A stretch of DNA of 64,000 bases from Methylobacterium sp. Leaf118 (GTDB lineage Bacteria; Pseudomonadota; Alphaproteobacteria; Rhizobiales; Beijerinckiaceae): NCBI RefSeq assembly GCF_920984675.1, contig NZ_CAKLBV010000011.1:1-64000 (forward strand), read 5' to 3'. The notes beneath the pieces are model-generated. The model had not been told where the DNA came from and made no database searches. It saw only the letters and a list, made by a program, of their open reading frames with translations. Positions 32,304 through 41,400 of this stretch are shown here, in pieces (positions within the stretch are counted from its first letter, which is position 1; the number at the start of each line of letters is the position of its first letter). A program made the translations under genes and the position numbers.

Positions 32304-32882
32304 TCACGCGTCCGTGCCGGATTCCGGCGCGAGGGCCCGGGCCGCGCGCTCCAAAGCCCCGAACAGCGCCTCGGCCTGGGCCCCCTCGAGATCGTGGAAC
32401 CCCAGGGTCCGGCCCATCACGAGGCCGAGCACGGCGAAGAACAGGGCGGCGCCGGCGCCCGGAGGATCCGCCGCCTCCAGCCGCTCCAGCCGCTCGGCCA
32501 CGAAGGCCCGGTACCCGGCGAGCGCCTCCGGGTTCTCGGCCGCGGCGAGCAGCAGCGCCCGCGAGAACTCGTCGTCCTCGCAATAGGCCTCCCGCAGATG
32601 CGTCACCATGGCCAGCGCCAGCCCCGACGGGCCGGGCTCCCGGGCCGCCTCGCAGGCGGCGATGCCCGCGCGCAGCTCCGCCAGCTTGCGGGCGACGAGC
32701 GCCAGGATCAGCGCATCCTTCGAGGCGTAATGATGCAGGACGCCGCCCTTGCTGAGGCCCGCCTGCGCCGCCACGGCATCGATGGTCAGCCCGCGCGAGC
32801 CGCCGCGGCGCAGCACCGCGCTGGCCGCATCGAGGATCGTCTCCGCCCGGTCGTCGCGCCGGCTGCGCGTCCTCTCCGTCAT
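32304..32882 (-). CDS. TetR family transcriptional regulator
   Basis: A 192-residue repressor. Its N-terminal HTH reads AETILDAASAVLRRGG, LTIDAVAAQAGLSKGGVLHHYASKDALI, the classical TetR pattern. The rest is a helical ligand domain (AcrR C-terminal-like). It is divergent from the RND efflux operon, with 141 bases between, and an inverted repeat 16 bases upstream of its own start. Repression of both itself and the pump by ligand-released binding is the usual arrangement and is inferred here. Confidence 0.93.
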   Translation of the reverse strand: MTERTRSRRDDRAETILDAASAVLRRGGSRGLTIDAVAAQAGLSKGGVLHHYASKDALILALVARKLAELRAGIAACEAAREPGPSGLALAMVTHLREAYCEDDEFSRALLLAAAENPEALAGYRAFVAERLERLEAADPPGAGAALFFAVLGLVMGRTLGFHDLEGAQAEALFGALERAARALAPESGTDA

Positions 32883-32897
32883 GGCCTACCCCGAAAA

Positions 32898-32911
32898 ACC
32901 GTCTGGACGGT
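32898..32911. promoter_or_regulatory. putative TetR operator
   Basis: ACCGTC at 32898-32903 and GACGGT at 32906-32911 form a 6-bp inverted repeat with a 2-base gap, close to the tetR start and within the divergent region. The form matches operators of TetR repressors that flank efflux pump genes. It is inferred from position and symmetry. Confidence 0.55.
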
Positions 32912-33023
32912 CGGTAAGATACGCGATACGTCGGTGGAGCGAAAGCGAGGGGTTGTGCCGCGGCCCGCCGCGAGTCGCCTCGCCCCCGCGAAGCCCGGCG
33001 CTGCCGTTCGGAAAACCCGGCCG

Positions 33024-34172
33024 ATGTCTCCACAGATCCGCCCCGTCCTCGCTCTGCTCGTCCTCGCCGCGGCGTCGGCCGCCGCCGTGCCGGCCGGCGC
33101 GGCGGGGAGCCGGCCGGACGCGGCGGGCGAGACTCTCGCGGCGATCGACGATCCCAGCGTGGCGCTGGTGCGGGTCACCGTGGCCCGCAAGAGTGCGGTT
33201 TCCGCGGACGTGGTGCTGACCGGCGACATCCAGGCCCAGGCCCAGACCAACGTGGCCTTCCGCACCAACGGCAAGGTTGCCGAGCGACGGGTCGAGGTCG
33301 GCGACCATGTCGGCGCCGATCAGGTGCTCGCCGTGCTGGAGCCGCTGGTGCAGCGGGCCAACCTCGACAACGCGCGGGCCGCCCTCGTCTCGGCCGAGGC
33401 GCAGCTGACCCAGGCCAAGGTCACCTACGAGCGCCAGAAGCAGCTTCTCGCCGGCGGCTACACGACCCGGCCGTCCTACGACAACGCCGAGCAGCAGCTG
33501 CGCACGAGTCAGGCCGCGGTCGATTCGGCCAAGGCGGCGCTCGGCACGGCGGAGGAGCAGTTCTCCTACACGGAGCTGCGCGCGGGCGTGCCCGGCATCG
33601 TGATGAGCCGGACCTTCGAGGTCGGGCAGGTGGTGCAGGCGGGCCAGTCCGTGATGGTGCTCGCCCAGGACGGCCCGCGGGACGCGGTGTTCAACGTCTA
33701 CGAGGCGTTGACCGCCAGCCCGCCCGCCGGGCGGACGATCGAGGTCGTCCTGCAATCCGATCCGTCCGTGACCGCGACCGGGTCCGTCCGCGAGATCTCG
33801 CCCACCGTCGATGCCTCGAGCGGCACGGTGCGGGTGAAGATGGGGCTGGAATCGACGCCTCCCGCCATGACCCTCGGCGCGGTGGTGATCGGGCGCGGGC
33901 GCTTCGCCCCGCGGGAGGCGGTGGTGCTGCCCTGGTCGGCGCTCTACCGCTACGACGGCCGGCCCTCGGTCTGGATCTACGATCCGGACAAGCGCACGGT
34001 CGCGGTCCGCCCGATCGAGATCGACCGCTACAGCTTCGACGACATCGCCCTCAAAGGGGGTGTCGAGTCGGGCGAATCGGTGGTCGTCGCCGGCATCCAG
34101 TTCCTGCGCCCGGGCCAGCGCGTCGCGGTCGCGCCGACGGCCGAGGCGGGCGCGGGGGAGGGCGGACGATGA
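33024..34172 (+). CDS. RND efflux periplasmic adaptor subunit (first)
   Basis: A 382-residue membrane fusion protein with a signal peptide (about residues 1-29). It shows the adaptor domain order: lipoyl half (RTNGKVAERRVEVGDHVGADQVL), a helical hairpin (NARAALVSAEAQLTQAKVTYERQKQLL), the second lipoyl half (YTELRAGVPGIVMSRTFEVGQVV) and beta-barrel. It links the inner membrane pump to an outer membrane channel. Its stop overlaps the start of the second adaptor gene (ATGA). Confidence 0.92.
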   Translation: MSPQIRPVLALLVLAAASAAAVPAGAAGSRPDAAGETLAAIDDPSVALVRVTVARKSAVSADVVLTGDIQAQAQTNVAFRTNGKVAERRVEVGDHVGADQVLAVLEPLVQRANLDNARAALVSAEAQLTQAKVTYERQKQLLAGGYTTRPSYDNAEQQLRTSQAAVDSAKAALGTAEEQFSYTELRAGVPGIVMSRTFEVGQVVQAGQSVMVLAQDGPRDAVFNVYEALTASPPAGRTIEVVLQSDPSVTATGSVREISPTVDASSGTVRVKMGLESTPPAMTLGAVVIGRGRFAPREAVVLPWSALYRYDGRPSVWIYDPDKRTVAVRPIEIDRYSFDDIALKGGVESGESVVVAGIQFLRPGQRVAVAPTAEAGAGEGGR

Positions 34173-35263
34173 CCCGCCTCGCCCGGCCCCTCGCGGCGCT
34201 CGCCGCCGCCCTGCCGCTCGCCGCCTGCCAGCCCTCTCAGGAGGAGCCCGCCCCGCCGCCGGTCCGGCCGGTCCTGACGACGGTGGCCCAGCCCATCGAC
34301 AGCGTGATCTTCGGTCCCTTCGCCGGCACGGTCGAGCCGCGCTACCAGTCGCAGCTCGGCTTCCAGATCGGCGGCCGGGTGGTGGGCCGCGACGTCACCG
34401 TCGGCGACGTGGTGAAGAAGGACCAGCGCCTCGCCGCCCTCGACCCGATCGTGTCGCGGTTCGACCTGAGCCGGGCGGAGGCCGAACTCGCCGACGCGAA
34501 GGCCCAGGCCGAGAACGCCGTCGCCACCGAGGCCCGCACCCGGCGCCTGACGGAGGGCGGCAACGTCACCCAGGCCCAGCTCGACGCGGCGGTGGCCCGG
34601 CGCGACACCGCCCAGGCCCGCCTCGCCCAGGCCGGCGCGAGCCTCCAGAAGGCCCGCGACCAGATCGGCTACACCGAACTCCACGCCGATTTCGACGGCG
34701 TCGTCACCCAGCGGCTCGCCGAGATCGGGCAGGTGGTGAGCCCGGGGCAGGGGATCGTGTCGCTCGCCCGCCCCGAGACCCGTGAGGCGGTGGTCGACAT
34801 CCCCGAGACCCTGGTCGGGGCGATGCCCAAGGACGGCGTGTTCACCGTGGTGCTCCAGAGCGCGCCCGAGATCACCGCCCGCGGGCGGGTGCGCGAGATC
34901 GCTCCCTTCGCGGATACCGGCACCCGGACGCGGCGCATCCGCATGACCCTGGAGAACCCGCCGGCCGCCTTCCGGCTGGGTGCCACCATCACGGTCTCGC
35001 TGGTGCGCGCGACCGAGCGCCGCTTCCTGCTGCCGGCCACCGCCCTGCTGACCGAGGACGGGCGCCGCTCCGTCTGGATCGTGCCCGAGGGTGGGCCGGA
35101 GCGACGCGTCGAGCGCCGCGACGTGACGCTGAGCAAGACCCCGGACGGGGAGGACCGCATCGCCGTGCGCGACGGGCTCAAGCCGGGCGAGCGCGTCGTG
35201 GTGGCAGGCGCCCATTCCCTGCGCGACGGCCAGACCGTCCGCCTTCCCGACGAACCGCGCTGA
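34169..35263 (+). CDS. RND efflux periplasmic adaptor lipoprotein (second)
   Basis: A 364-residue adaptor with a lipoprotein signal: LPLAACQPSQ gives the lipobox LAAC with Cys20. The rest has lipoyl (GFQIGGRVVGRDVTVGDVV), helical hairpin (ARTRRLTEGGNVTQAQLDAA) and beta-barrel parts. It shares its layout with the preceding protein but is a distinct paralogue. Two adaptors for one pump gene also occur in other alphaproteobacterial operons (for example VexAB-like arrangements). The gene starts within the end of the first adaptor gene. Confidence 0.92.
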   Translation: MTRLARPLAALAAALPLAACQPSQEEPAPPPVRPVLTTVAQPIDSVIFGPFAGTVEPRYQSQLGFQIGGRVVGRDVTVGDVVKKDQRLAALDPIVSRFDLSRAEAELADAKAQAENAVATEARTRRLTEGGNVTQAQLDAAVARRDTAQARLAQAGASLQKARDQIGYTELHADFDGVVTQRLAEIGQVVSPGQGIVSLARPETREAVVDIPETLVGAMPKDGVFTVVLQSAPEITARGRVREIAPFADTGTRTRRIRMTLENPPAAFRLGATITVSLVRATERRFLLPATALLTEDGRRSVWIVPEGGPERRVERRDVTLSKTPDGEDRIAVRDGLKPGERVVVAGAHSLRDGQTVRLPDEPR

Positions 35264-35279
35264 TCGCCACGAGGCCTTC

Positions 35280-38200
35280 GTGAAGGACTTCAATCTCTCC
35301 GACTGGGCGCTCGCGCACCGTTCGCTGGTCTGGTTCCTGATGCTGGTCAGCCTGGCCGCCGGTGTGATGGCCTATGCGAGCCTCGGCCGCGAGGAGGACC
35401 CGCCCTTCGCCATCAAGACCATGGTGGTGCAGGCGACCTGGCCCGGGGCCACCATCAAGGACACCCTCGATCAGGTCACCGACCGGATCGAGAAGGAATT
35501 GCAGCAGATCAATGCCCTGGACTACGTCCGCAGCTACACGACGCCGGGCCAGTCGACGGTGTTCGTGCAGTTCCGCGACACCACCCGGAAGGAGGAGATC
35601 CAGCCGGCCTTCTATCAGGTGCGGAAGCGACTCGGCGACATCCAGCACACCTTCCCGCAGGGCGTTCAGGGCCCGTCCTTCAACGACGAGTTCGGCGACG
35701 TCTACGGCAACGTCTACGCCTTCACCGCGGATGGGCTGACCCACCGCCAGCTGCGCGACTATGTCGAAGGCGTACGCACCGAGATCCTCAAGGTCCCCAA
35801 CATCGGCAAGACCCTGCTGATGGGCGTCCAGGGCGAGACGATCAACCTCGATTTCTCGACCCGCAAGCTCGCGGGTTACGGCATCGACATCCAGGCGCTC
35901 GTCAGGGCGCTGCAATCGCAGAACGCGGTCGCGGCATCGGGCGTCGTCCAGGCCGGCCCCGAACGGGTCAGCCTGCGGGTGAGTGGCCAGTTCACGTCGG
36001 AGGCATCGCTGCGCGACGTGAATCTGCGCTTCAACGACCGCTTCTTCCGCCTCGCCGACGTGGCCGAGATCTCCCGCGGCTACGAGGATCCGCCCGCCGC
36101 CATGTTCCGCGTCGGCGGCAAGCCCGCGATCGGCCTCGCGATCGCCATGCGCCCCAACGCCAACCTTCTGAAGTTCGGCGAGGACCTCAAGGCGCGCATG
36201 CACACGATCGAGGGCAAGCTGCCGATCGGGGTCGGCATCCACCTCGTCTCCGATCAGCCCAAGATCGTCGAGGAGGCGGTCGGCGGCTTCACCAAGGCGC
36301 TGGTCGAGGCGGTCGTGATCGTGCTCGCGGTCAGCTTCGTGAGCCTGGGCATGCGGGCCGGCCTCGTCGTCGCGATCTCGATCCCGCTCGTGCTCGCAAT
36401 CGTCTTCGTCGTCATGCAGATCATGGGCGTGACGCTCCAGCGCATCTCGCTCGGCGCCCTCATCATCGCCCTCGGACTTCTCGTGGACGATGCGATGATC
36501 ACCGTCGAGATGATGGTCGCCCGCCTGGAACTCGGCGACAACCTGAAGAAGGCCGCGACCTTCGCCTACACCTCCACCGCCTTTCCGATGCTCACCGGGA
36601 CGCTGGTGACGGTGGCGGGCTTCCTGCCGATCGGCTTCAACGGCTCGTCGGCGGGCGAGTACACCTACTCGCTGTTCGTGGTGATCGCGGCCTCGCTGCT
36701 GGTCTCCTGGGTGGTGGCGGTGCTGTTCGCGCCGCTGATCGGCGTGACGCTTCTACCCAAGACCATGAAGCACCATGCCGAGAAGAAGGGCCTGTTCACC
36801 CGCGCCTTCATGGCGACCCTGCTCGTCGCGATGCGGCTGCGCTGGGTCACCGTGATCGCCTGCGTGGTCCTGATGGCGCTCGCCGTGGTCGGCATGGGCC
36901 ATGTGCAGCAGCAGTTCTTCCCGTCCTCCGACCGCGCGGAGCTGCTCGTCGACCTGACGCTGCCGCAGAACGCGACCATCCTGGCCACCCAGGCCCAGCT
37001 GGACCGGTTCGAGGCCCACCTGAAGGACGATCCCGACATCGAGCGCTGGAGTTCGTATGCCGGCCAGGGCGCGGTGCGCTTCTACCTGCCGCTGGACCAG
37101 CAGCTCGCCAACGCCTTCTACGGACAGATCGTGATCGTCACGAAGTCGCTGGAGGTCCGCGACAGGGTCGCGGCTCGGCTTCAGAAGATCGGACGGCAGG
37201 ACTTCGTCGGCACCGACGTGCTGGTCCAGCCGCTCAACCTCGGCCCCCCGGTCGGGCGCCCGATCCAGTACCGCCTCTCCGGCCCCGACGTGCAGGAGGT
37301 GCGCCGGCTCAGCCTCAGGCTCGCCGACGTGGTGGCGGCCGATTCCCGCCTGGCCGTGCCGACCTTCGACTGGAACGAGCCCGGCAAGGTGCTGCGGGTC
37401 GAAATCCTGCAGGACAAGGCGCGCCAGCTCGGCGTGACCAGCCAGGACATCGCCGGCATCCTCAACGGCGTGGTCGGGGGACAGGCGATCACGCAGGTGC
37501 GCGACTCGATCTACCTCGTGAACGTGATCGGCCGGGCCCGGACCGTGGAGCGCACCTCGCTCGAGACGCTGCAGAGCCTGCAGGTCGCCCTCTCGAACGG
37601 CTCGGTGGTGCCGATCCTGGCCTTCGCCACGATCGATTACGATCTCGAGCAGCCGATCGTCTGGCGCCGGGACCGGGTGCCGACGGTGACGGTGCGGGCC
37701 ACCATCAACGACGCGACCCAGCCACCCACGATCGTGGCCGCGCTGCAGCCCGCCATCGACGCCTACGTCAAGGCGCTGCCGGAAGGCTACACCCTCGCCA
37801 TCGGCGGCGCCGTCGAGGAGGCCGGCAAGGGCCAGGGACCGATCGCGGCGGTGGTGCCGGTGATGCTGCTCACCATGGCCCTGTTCCTGATGATCCAGTT
37901 GCAGAGCTTCCAGAAGCTGTTCCTGGTCTTCTCCGTGGCGCCCCTGGGCCTGATCGGCGTGGTTCCAGCCCTGCTGATCTTCGAGAAGCCGATGGGCTTC
38001 GTGGCGATCCTCGGGATCCTGGCGCTGATCGGGATCATCGTACGCAACGCCGTGATCCTCGTGAGCCAGATCGAGGAATGCGAGGCCGAGGGGATGGCCC
38101 CCTGGGACGCCGTGGTGGAGGCGACCCGCCACCGCATGCGCCCGATCCTGCTCACCGCCGCCGCCGCCAGCCTGGGCCTGATCCCGATCGCCCGCGAGGT

Positions 38201-38342
38201 GTTCTGGGGGCCGATGGCCTACGCGATGATCGGTGGCATTCTGGCGGCGACCTTCCTGACCCTGCTGTTCCTGCCCGCGCTCTATGTCGGCTGGTACCGG
38301 ATCAAGGCGCCGCCCCGGGGCGTGGCCCACAGCGAGGGCTGA
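35280..38342 (+). CDS. RND efflux inner membrane transporter
   Basis: A 1020-residue resistance-nodulation-division pump of the AcrB/MMPL-like class with 12 transmembrane segments and two large periplasmic loops. The essential acidic pair in the fourth segment is present in ALIIALGLLVDDAMITVEM. The closing helices (GIIVRNAVILVSQIE, MRPILLTAAAASLGLIPI) are typical. The start is GTG 35280, 17 bases after the second adaptor gene. No outer membrane channel gene follows, so a shared TolC-type protein encoded elsewhere must serve. Substrates cannot be told. Confidence 0.94.
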   Translation: MKDFNLSDWALAHRSLVWFLMLVSLAAGVMAYASLGREEDPPFAIKTMVVQATWPGATIKDTLDQVTDRIEKELQQINALDYVRSYTTPGQSTVFVQFRDTTRKEEIQPAFYQVRKRLGDIQHTFPQGVQGPSFNDEFGDVYGNVYAFTADGLTHRQLRDYVEGVRTEILKVPNIGKTLLMGVQGETINLDFSTRKLAGYGIDIQALVRALQSQNAVAASGVVQAGPERVSLRVSGQFTSEASLRDVNLRFNDRFFRLADVAEISRGYEDPPAAMFRVGGKPAIGLAIAMRPNANLLKFGEDLKARMHTIEGKLPIGVGIHLVSDQPKIVEEAVGGFTKALVEAVVIVLAVSFVSLGMRAGLVVAISIPLVLAIVFVVMQIMGVTLQRISLGALIIALGLLVDDAMITVEMMVARLELGDNLKKAATFAYTSTAFPMLTGTLVTVAGFLPIGFNGSSAGEYTYSLFVVIAASLLVSWVVAVLFAPLIGVTLLPKTMKHHAEKKGLFTRAFMATLLVAMRLRWVTVIACVVLMALAVVGMGHVQQQFFPSSDRAELLVDLTLPQNATILATQAQLDRFEAHLKDDPDIERWSSYAGQGAVRFYLPLDQQLANAFYGQIVIVTKSLEVRDRVAARLQKIGRQDFVGTDVLVQPLNLGPPVGRPIQYRLSGPDVQEVRRLSLRLADVVAADSRLAVPTFDWNEPGKVLRVEILQDKARQLGVTSQDIAGILNGVVGGQAITQVRDSIYLVNVIGRARTVERTSLETLQSLQVALSNGSVVPILAFATIDYDLEQPIVWRRDRVPTVTVRATINDATQPPTIVAALQPAIDAYVKALPEGYTLAIGGAVEEAGKGQGPIAAVVPVMLLTMALFLMIQLQSFQKLFLVFSVAPLGLIGVVPALLIFEKPMGFVAILGILALIGIIVRNAVILVSQIEECEAEGMAPWDAVVEATRHRMRPILLTAAAASLGLIPIAREVFWGPMAYAMIGGILAATFLTLLFLPALYVGWYRIKAPPRGVAHSEG

Positions 38343-38532
38343 ACCGGACGGGCCGGTCGCCGCCGCCCGGGGGCCGAGATCAGAGACGAGTCTCCGGGCG
38401 CCCTCGACGATCGAGGTCAGCGCCAGAATCCTAAAGGCAGGAAAGCCCGGCGCCGGCATCGGAACGGCGCTCATTCTCCCTCGCGCCGCCGGCTTCGGCC
38501 CTGACGACGCACTCCGGCTGTCCCGGCAAGCC

Positions 38533-38568
38533 GGGTCTCGGACACCATCGCCCGGGTGTCCGAGACCC
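38533..38568. terminator. long perfect hairpin in the gap after the RND operon
   Basis: GGGTCTCGGACACC at 38533-38546 pairs perfectly with its complement at 38555-38568, with an 8-base loop. It lies 190 bases after the pump gene. A T tract is lacking. The rest of the 425-base gap (38343-38767) contains shorter GC-rich inverted repeats, no gene, and must contain the promoter of the following transporter gene. Confidence 0.5.
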
Positions 38569-38767
38569 GCACCGATGCACTTTCCTGCACCCGCCCGCGC
38601 CTGAACGTCTCAGCCCCGCATGAGTTGCATGGCGGTTCTGTGTGTCATCCCGCGACGCCGAAAGCACTTTGCGCGACCCGGCCCATCCGCTAGGCACAAA
38701 CTCAACGCCGCGGGAACGCCGAACACGGCCGCGGCTGACGCATCCACAGGCGAGCCGGCTGCCCGCG

Positions 38768-40102
38768 ATGACCACCGACCACGCCACGGCCTCCTCCCGG
38801 CCCCTCGAACGCGATGCCCAGGTGGCGATGAGCCACCACCACGTTCACCCCAACGACATCGCGCTCGGCGTGGTGATCGGCCGCGCCTCGGAATATTTCG
38901 ACTTCTTCGTGTTCGGCATCGCCTCGGTGCTGGTTTTCCCGAAGGTGTTCTTCCCCTTCGCCAGTCCGCTCGCCGGCACGCTCTACTCCTTCGCGATCTT
39001 CGCGCTGGCCTTCATCGCGCGGCCGATCGGGTCGATCCTGTTCATGAAGATTCACGCCCGCTACGGCCGCGGCGTGAAGCTCACGGTGGCTTTGTTCCTG
39101 CTCGGCGGCTCGACCGCGGCGATCAGCTTCCTGCCGAGCTACGACGCGATCGGGCAGGTGGCGATCGAGCTGCTCGCGGCTCTACGCATTCTCCAGGGTC
39201 TGGCGCTCGGCGGCTCCTGGGACGGCCTCGCCTCGCTGCTCGCCCTCAACGCGCCGCGGGAGCGGCGCGGCTGGTACGCCATGATCCCGCAGCTCGGCGC
39301 GCCGATCGGCTTCATGGTGTCGAGCGCCCTGTTCTCGTTCTTCGTCGTCAACCTCACGCCGGAGGACTTCCTCGACTGGGGCTGGCGCTTCCCGTTTTTC
39401 TGCGCCTTCACCATCAACGTCGTGGCGTTGTTCGCGCGGCTGCGCCTGATCGCGACGCCCGAATTCACCCGCCTGCTCGACAAGGGCCACCTCCAGCCCG
39501 TCGGCATCGTCGATCTGGCCCGGAACCACGCCCTCGACGTGTGGATCGGCGCCTTCGTGCCGCTGGCGAGCTTCGCCCTGTTCCACCTCGTCACGATCTT
39601 CCCGATCGCCTGGCTCAGCCTCCACAGCGACCGGGCCGCGGGCGACTTCCTGATGGTGCAGTTCTCCGGCGCCATCATCTGCGCGGGCGCGGTCGCCGCC
39701 TCCGGGCTGATCGCCGACCAGATCGGGCGTCGCAACATGCTGCTCATCAGCGCCGGGCTGATCGCCGTGTTCGCCTGCGGCTCGATCCTGGCGCCGCTGA
39801 TCTTCGGCGAGAACGCCATCGGCCAGACGATCTACGTCAATATCGGCTTCATGCTGCTCGGCCTGTCCTACGGCCAGACCGCGGGCGCCGTGACGTCCCG
39901 CCTCGGCCAGCGCTACCGCTACACCGGCGCGGCGCTGACCTCCGACCTCGCATGGCTGTTCGGTGCGGGCTTCGCCCCCCTCGTGGTGCTGTACCTCTCC
40001 ACCGAGTACGGCCTCGCGGTGGTCGGCGTCTACCTGCTGTCGGGCGCGCTCGCCACGCTGTTGGCGCTGTCCCTCGACCGCTCCGAAATGCGCCAGATGT
40101 GA
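38768..40102 (+). CDS. MFS transporter, metabolite:H+ symporter type
   Basis: A 444-residue protein with about 12 membrane segments. The first helix region (GRASEYFDFFVFGIASVLVFPKVFF) and the loop FIARPIGSILFMKIHARYGRG after helix 2 follow the MHS subgroup, which takes up organic acids and related metabolites. A His-rich segment (SHHHVHPND) precedes helix 1. It lies 79 bases upstream of cyoA in the same direction; MFS genes next to cyo operons also occur in other Rhizobiales, but a functional link is not shown. An upstream start is possible. Confidence 0.85.
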   Translation: MTTDHATASSRPLERDAQVAMSHHHVHPNDIALGVVIGRASEYFDFFVFGIASVLVFPKVFFPFASPLAGTLYSFAIFALAFIARPIGSILFMKIHARYGRGVKLTVALFLLGGSTAAISFLPSYDAIGQVAIELLAALRILQGLALGGSWDGLASLLALNAPRERRGWYAMIPQLGAPIGFMVSSALFSFFVVNLTPEDFLDWGWRFPFFCAFTINVVALFARLRLIATPEFTRLLDKGHLQPVGIVDLARNHALDVWIGAFVPLASFALFHLVTIFPIAWLSLHSDRAAGDFLMVQFSGAIICAGAVAASGLIADQIGRRNMLLISAGLIAVFACGSILAPLIFGENAIGQTIYVNIGFMLLGLSYGQTAGAVTSRLGQRYRYTGAALTSDLAWLFGAGFAPLVVLYLSTEYGLAVVGVYLLSGALATLLALSLDRSEMRQM

Positions 40103-40181
40103 TGTGTTTCCGCGCGCGGACATCGAGAGATGCCCGCGAACGGGGACGAGACCCGCGGCCGCGCTGATCGCGGCCTATGAG

Positions 40182-41363
40182 ATGGAACGAAGACCCGTGG
40201 CGAGATTCCCGGCCATGAACGCCCTCCGTCTGCTCGGCGACCGTCCCTTCGGCGCGGCCGCGGGCCGGATCCTGCGCGGCCTCCTCCTCCTGCCCCTGTT
40301 CGGCCTCCTGGCCGGCTGCAACCTCACGGTCATGTTTCCCGCGGGCGACGTGGCCATGCAGCAGCGCAACCTCGTTCTGGCCTCCACCGGCCTGATGCTG
40401 CTCATCATCCTGCCGGTGATCGCCCTGACGCTGCTGTTCGCGTGGCGCTACCGCGCCTCGAACACCGAGGCCCGCCACGATCCCGACTGGGACCACTCGA
40501 CCGGCCTCGAAGTCGTGATCTGGACGGCGCCGCTGCTGATCATCATCGCCCTCGGGGCGCTCACCTGGATCAGCACTCACACCCTCGACCCGTTCCGGCC
40601 GCTCTCGCGCCTGGAGCCCGGCAAGCCGATCCCGGCCGAGACCAAACCTCTCGAGGTGCAAGTCGTGGCGCTCGACTGGAAGTGGCTGTTCTTCCTGCCC
40701 GAGTACAACGTCGCGGTCGTCAACGAGCTCGCCGCGCCGGTGAACCGGCCGGTGACCTTCAAGCTGACCTCCGCCTCGGTGATGAACGCCTTCTACATCC
40801 CCGCCCTCGCCGGGATGATCTATGCCATGCCCGGCATGGAGACGAAGCTGCACGCCGTCATCAACAAACCCGGCACCTTCGAGGGCCTGGCCTCGCATTA
40901 CAGCGGCACCGGCTTCTCGCGGATGACGTTCAAGTTCCACGGCCTCGACGGCGACGGCTTCGACAAGTGGATCGCCAAGGCGAAGGCCGAGGGCAAGGAA
41001 TTGTCGCGCGAGGCCTTTCTCGAGCTGGAGCGTCCGAGCGAGAACGCGCCGGTGATGTACTACGCGTCGTTCGCCGACGGCCTCTACAAGTCGATCGTCG
41101 GCATGTGCGCCGTCCCGGGCAAGATGTGCATGCACGAGATGATGGCGATCGACGCCAAGGGCGGCGCCGGCAAGGACAGCCGCGAGAACGCCGCGCGGCT
41201 GCAATACGACAACCGCCACACCGAGCGGGGCGACGACGCCCCCGGCGCCACGACTCCCGCCACGCATCGCGCCCCGCGCAGCGAGGAGCCCGCCGGGGAT
41301 TCCGACCACGGTCCGCACGGGAAGGGGCAGAACTCGCCCGCTCCCAACCAGACCAACAACTGA
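40182..41363 (+). CDS. cyoA: cytochrome bo quinol oxidase subunit II
   Basis: A 393-residue subunit II with a lipoprotein-like N terminus ([10 protein letters not shown]), two membrane helices and a periplasmic cupredoxin domain. [14 protein letters not shown] is conserved, while the Cu-A ligand Cys pair of cytochrome c oxidases is absent, as expected of a quinol oxidase. The last 60 residues are hydrophilic, rich in Asn, Gly and Pro. ATG 40182 or ATG 40215 could be the start. It opens the cyoABCD operon and is followed by cyoB 37 bases later. Confidence 0.93.
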   Translation: MERRPVARFPAMNALRLLGDRPFGAAAGRILRGLLLLPLFGLLAGCNLTVMFPAGDVAMQQRNLVLASTGLMLLIILPVIALTLLFAWRYRASNTEARHDPDWDHSTGLEVVIWTAPLLIIIALGALTWISTHTLDPFRPLSRLEPGKPIPAETKPLEVQVVALDWKWLFFLPEYNVAVVNELAAPVNRPVTFKLTSASVMNAFYIPALAGMIYAMPGMETKLHAVINKPGTFEGLASHYSGTGFSRMTFKFHGLDGDGFDKWIAKAKAEGKELSREAFLELERPSENAPVMYYASFADGLYKSIVGMCAVPGKMCMHEMMAIDAKGGAGKDSRENAARLQYDNRHTERGDDAPGATTPATHRAPRSEEPAGDSDHGPHGKGQNSPAPNQTNN

Positions 41364-41400
41364 TCCGTCGGCGACGAGCATCCACGGTACGAGACGATCC

